Below, piece after piece: positions 63,037 through 64,000 of a stretch of DNA of 64,000 nucleotides. The translations under genes were made by a program, and so were the position numbers. The DNA lies in the NCBI GenBank assembly GCA_022825895.1, contig JAJDVX010000037.1, positions 1-64,000 on the forward strand, read 5' to 3'. This DNA comes from Chloroflexota bacterium. GTDB taxonomy: Bacteria > Chloroflexota > UBA11872. The stretch's first letter is position 1; every line of letters starts with the position of its first letter. The notes beneath the pieces are model-generated. The model did not search any database. It was not told the DNA's origin and saw only the letters and a program-made list of their open reading frames with translations.

Positions 63037-64000
63037 TCACCAGGGGCATAGCGGGGACGCCAGCCTTGCGCGATACGTTCCCAGCAGCCTCGCGCAGGCA
63101 TCGGAAAACTCCGAATCGGCCACCGGTTGGAATCCAGAGGGCTCGGGCAGTTCCCGGGCCCACGCCAGGGCCGCGCGCAGGCCCTGCAGGTTTCGTGTGA
63201 AGTCGGGGTCGGTGTGCGTGCTCAACTCAACGATCGCCACATGGATGCCCTGCTTTACGAGGTATTTCGAGGCTTGGCCGCTGAGGGGGTAGGCGGTCCA
63301 TCCCCGCAGGTAGGTGTATTGAGCGGCCTGGGTGATGGCGCTCGCGAGCTCTGCCGAGCCGCTGCCAGGACCCGGCACGACCAGGCCGCCCTTGCTGTGG
63401 AAGAAGATGGCGGCGACGAAGGGCCGGTCAACCAGGTAGCGGGCCAGGGCGCGGGTTTCGGGCTCTGAGAATGGGCGGGTGCCGCCTCCGCCGGGGACGA
63501 GCCCGGAGGGGCCGTAGGAGTCAGGCCGCCAGCCGACCTCCCAGTTACGGTTGAGGTCGACGCCGTTGGCGTTTTCGCGCGTGCCTGCAACTGCTCCGTC
63601 GGGGTTGACGTCGGGGAGGAACGCCAGGCCGACGCCCGCGGGTATCTCGGCGGGGTTGTTGCGGAAGTAGTCAAGCAACAGATGGGCAAGGACGGTGGAG
63701 TTGGCCTCGTTGCCCTGGTGGATGCCGCCGATCACGGCGAACCAGCGCGGCCCGTCACCTAACTCCACGCCGCGGATGGCGCGCCCCTGGACCGAGTGGC
63801 CGAGCAAGACGGGATAACCGGCGATGGCTTGCGCCGCTGTATCCGCTGTCTTCACCGCGATTGGTGACGATGTCGGCTCGGACGTCGCCGCGCGGTCGGC
63901 AGGCGGGGGAGGTTTGCCGGGCTCGAGGTCATCCACCTTCGATTCCGGCGTGGGTTGGACGTCCGCGCGTTCTCCGGGTTTCGGGGATTCATTGCCCAGC
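63037..64000 (-). CDS. M14-type zinc carboxypeptidase, 5' end beyond window
   Basis: The visible 321 residues hold a metallocarboxypeptidase domain. GGIHQGNEANS is the HxxE zinc motif, NGVDLNRNW the substrate-binding NxxxR region, FFHSKGG the third zinc His and IVELST the catalytic Glu. The order matches M14 enzymes such as murein tripeptide amidase MpaA, so a cell-wall peptide role is possible. The frame stays open and Pro/Glu-rich to the end of the window, so the signal peptide and start are outside. It is convergent with the SPFH gene. Confidence 0.87.
   Translation of the reverse strand, partial: LGNESPKPGERADVQPTPESKVDDLEPGKPPPPADRAATSEPTSSPIAVKTADTAAQAIAGYPVLLGHSVQGRAIRGVELGDGPRWFAVIGGIHQGNEANSTVLAHLLLDYFRNNPAEIPAGVGLAFLPDVNPDGAVAGTRENANGVDLNRNWEVGWRPDSYGPSGLVPGGGGTRPFSEPETRALARYLVDRPFVAAIFFHSKGGLVVPGPGSGSAELASAITQAAQYTYLRGWTAYPLSGQASKYLVKQGIHVAIVELSTHTDPDFTRNLQGLRAALAWARELPEPSGFQPVADSEFSDACARLLGTYRARLASPLCPW

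Overview
The window is a high-GC, densely coded bacterial chromosome segment with about 55 protein genes, no rRNA, no recognisable tRNA and no CRISPR array. The gene set points to Chloroflexota: a serine hydroxymethyltransferase fused to a glycine-cleavage T protein, secreted proteins sharing an F..GG..LG.PVS-type module, Tat/lipoprotein sugar-binding proteins with Ala/Pro linkers, TPTP-linked LysM proteins, and repeated Ldh2-type and Fe-dependent dehydrogenases. This taxonomic call is an inference from gene content; a free-living or host-associated marine lineage would fit, but the sequence alone does not settle it.

Layout. 1-5 kb: end of a 2-oxoacid dehydrogenase E2 gene, an amidohydrolase, an ABC sugar-binding lipoprotein and the decayed remnant of a second copy. 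5-11 kb (minus strand): a helix-turn-helix/zinc-ribbon protein, a LysM protein, UDP-glucose dehydrogenase and three tandem paralogous membrane proteins ending in a zinc ribbon, one of them frameshifted. 11-14 kb: a truncated RCK/TrkA-C remnant, an ArsA/Get3-type ATPase and SelD, whose active-site residue is encoded by an in-frame UGA (selenocysteine). 14-19 kb: a secreted metallopeptidase, TyrS, an acetyltransferase, a perfect parS site, 3-methyladenine glycosylase and an Ldh2-type dehydrogenase. 19-29 kb: the GlyA-GcvT fusion, a molybdopterin oxidoreductase overlapping a class A beta-lactamase-like protein, a GEVED-type lipoprotein, and a deazaguanine/pterin group (QueD, short-chain reductase, QueC-like).

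29-33 kb holds a polytopic glycosyltransferase-like membrane protein flanked by two direct copies (450 bp) of the 3' end of a nitrilase-family gene, one being a pseudogene. 33-41 kb (plus strand): acetyltransferase, IlvE, RNase III, SMC and a PASTA protein. 41-49 kb (minus strand) is a compact unit secA-prfB-peptidase-ftsE-ftsX-second ftsE-like-ctp, linking secretion, translation termination (RF2 with its programmed +1 frameshift intact) and envelope division. 49-52 kb: a DUF6941/small protein/RelE-like toxin cassette, Fe-alcohol dehydrogenase and a SodC lipoprotein. 52-57 kb (minus strand): dnaB, an intergenic region with two perfect DnaA boxes, rplI, and rho with a long leader. 57-64 kb: a D-threonine aldolase-like enzyme, DUF503, a possible 29-residue membrane protein, Fe-ADH, Ldh2, an acetyltransferase, an NfeD-SPFH pair and the start of an M14 carboxypeptidase gene running off the end.

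The most notable observations are: (i) SelD as a selenoprotein; (ii) parS plus a DnaA-box cluster, suggesting an origin-proximal location; (iii) the GlyA-GcvT fusion with a large unassigned middle region; (iv) ftsE-ftsX-ftsE'; (v) the tandem membrane/zinc-ribbon family with ongoing decay; (vi) the DUF6941-toxin cassette.
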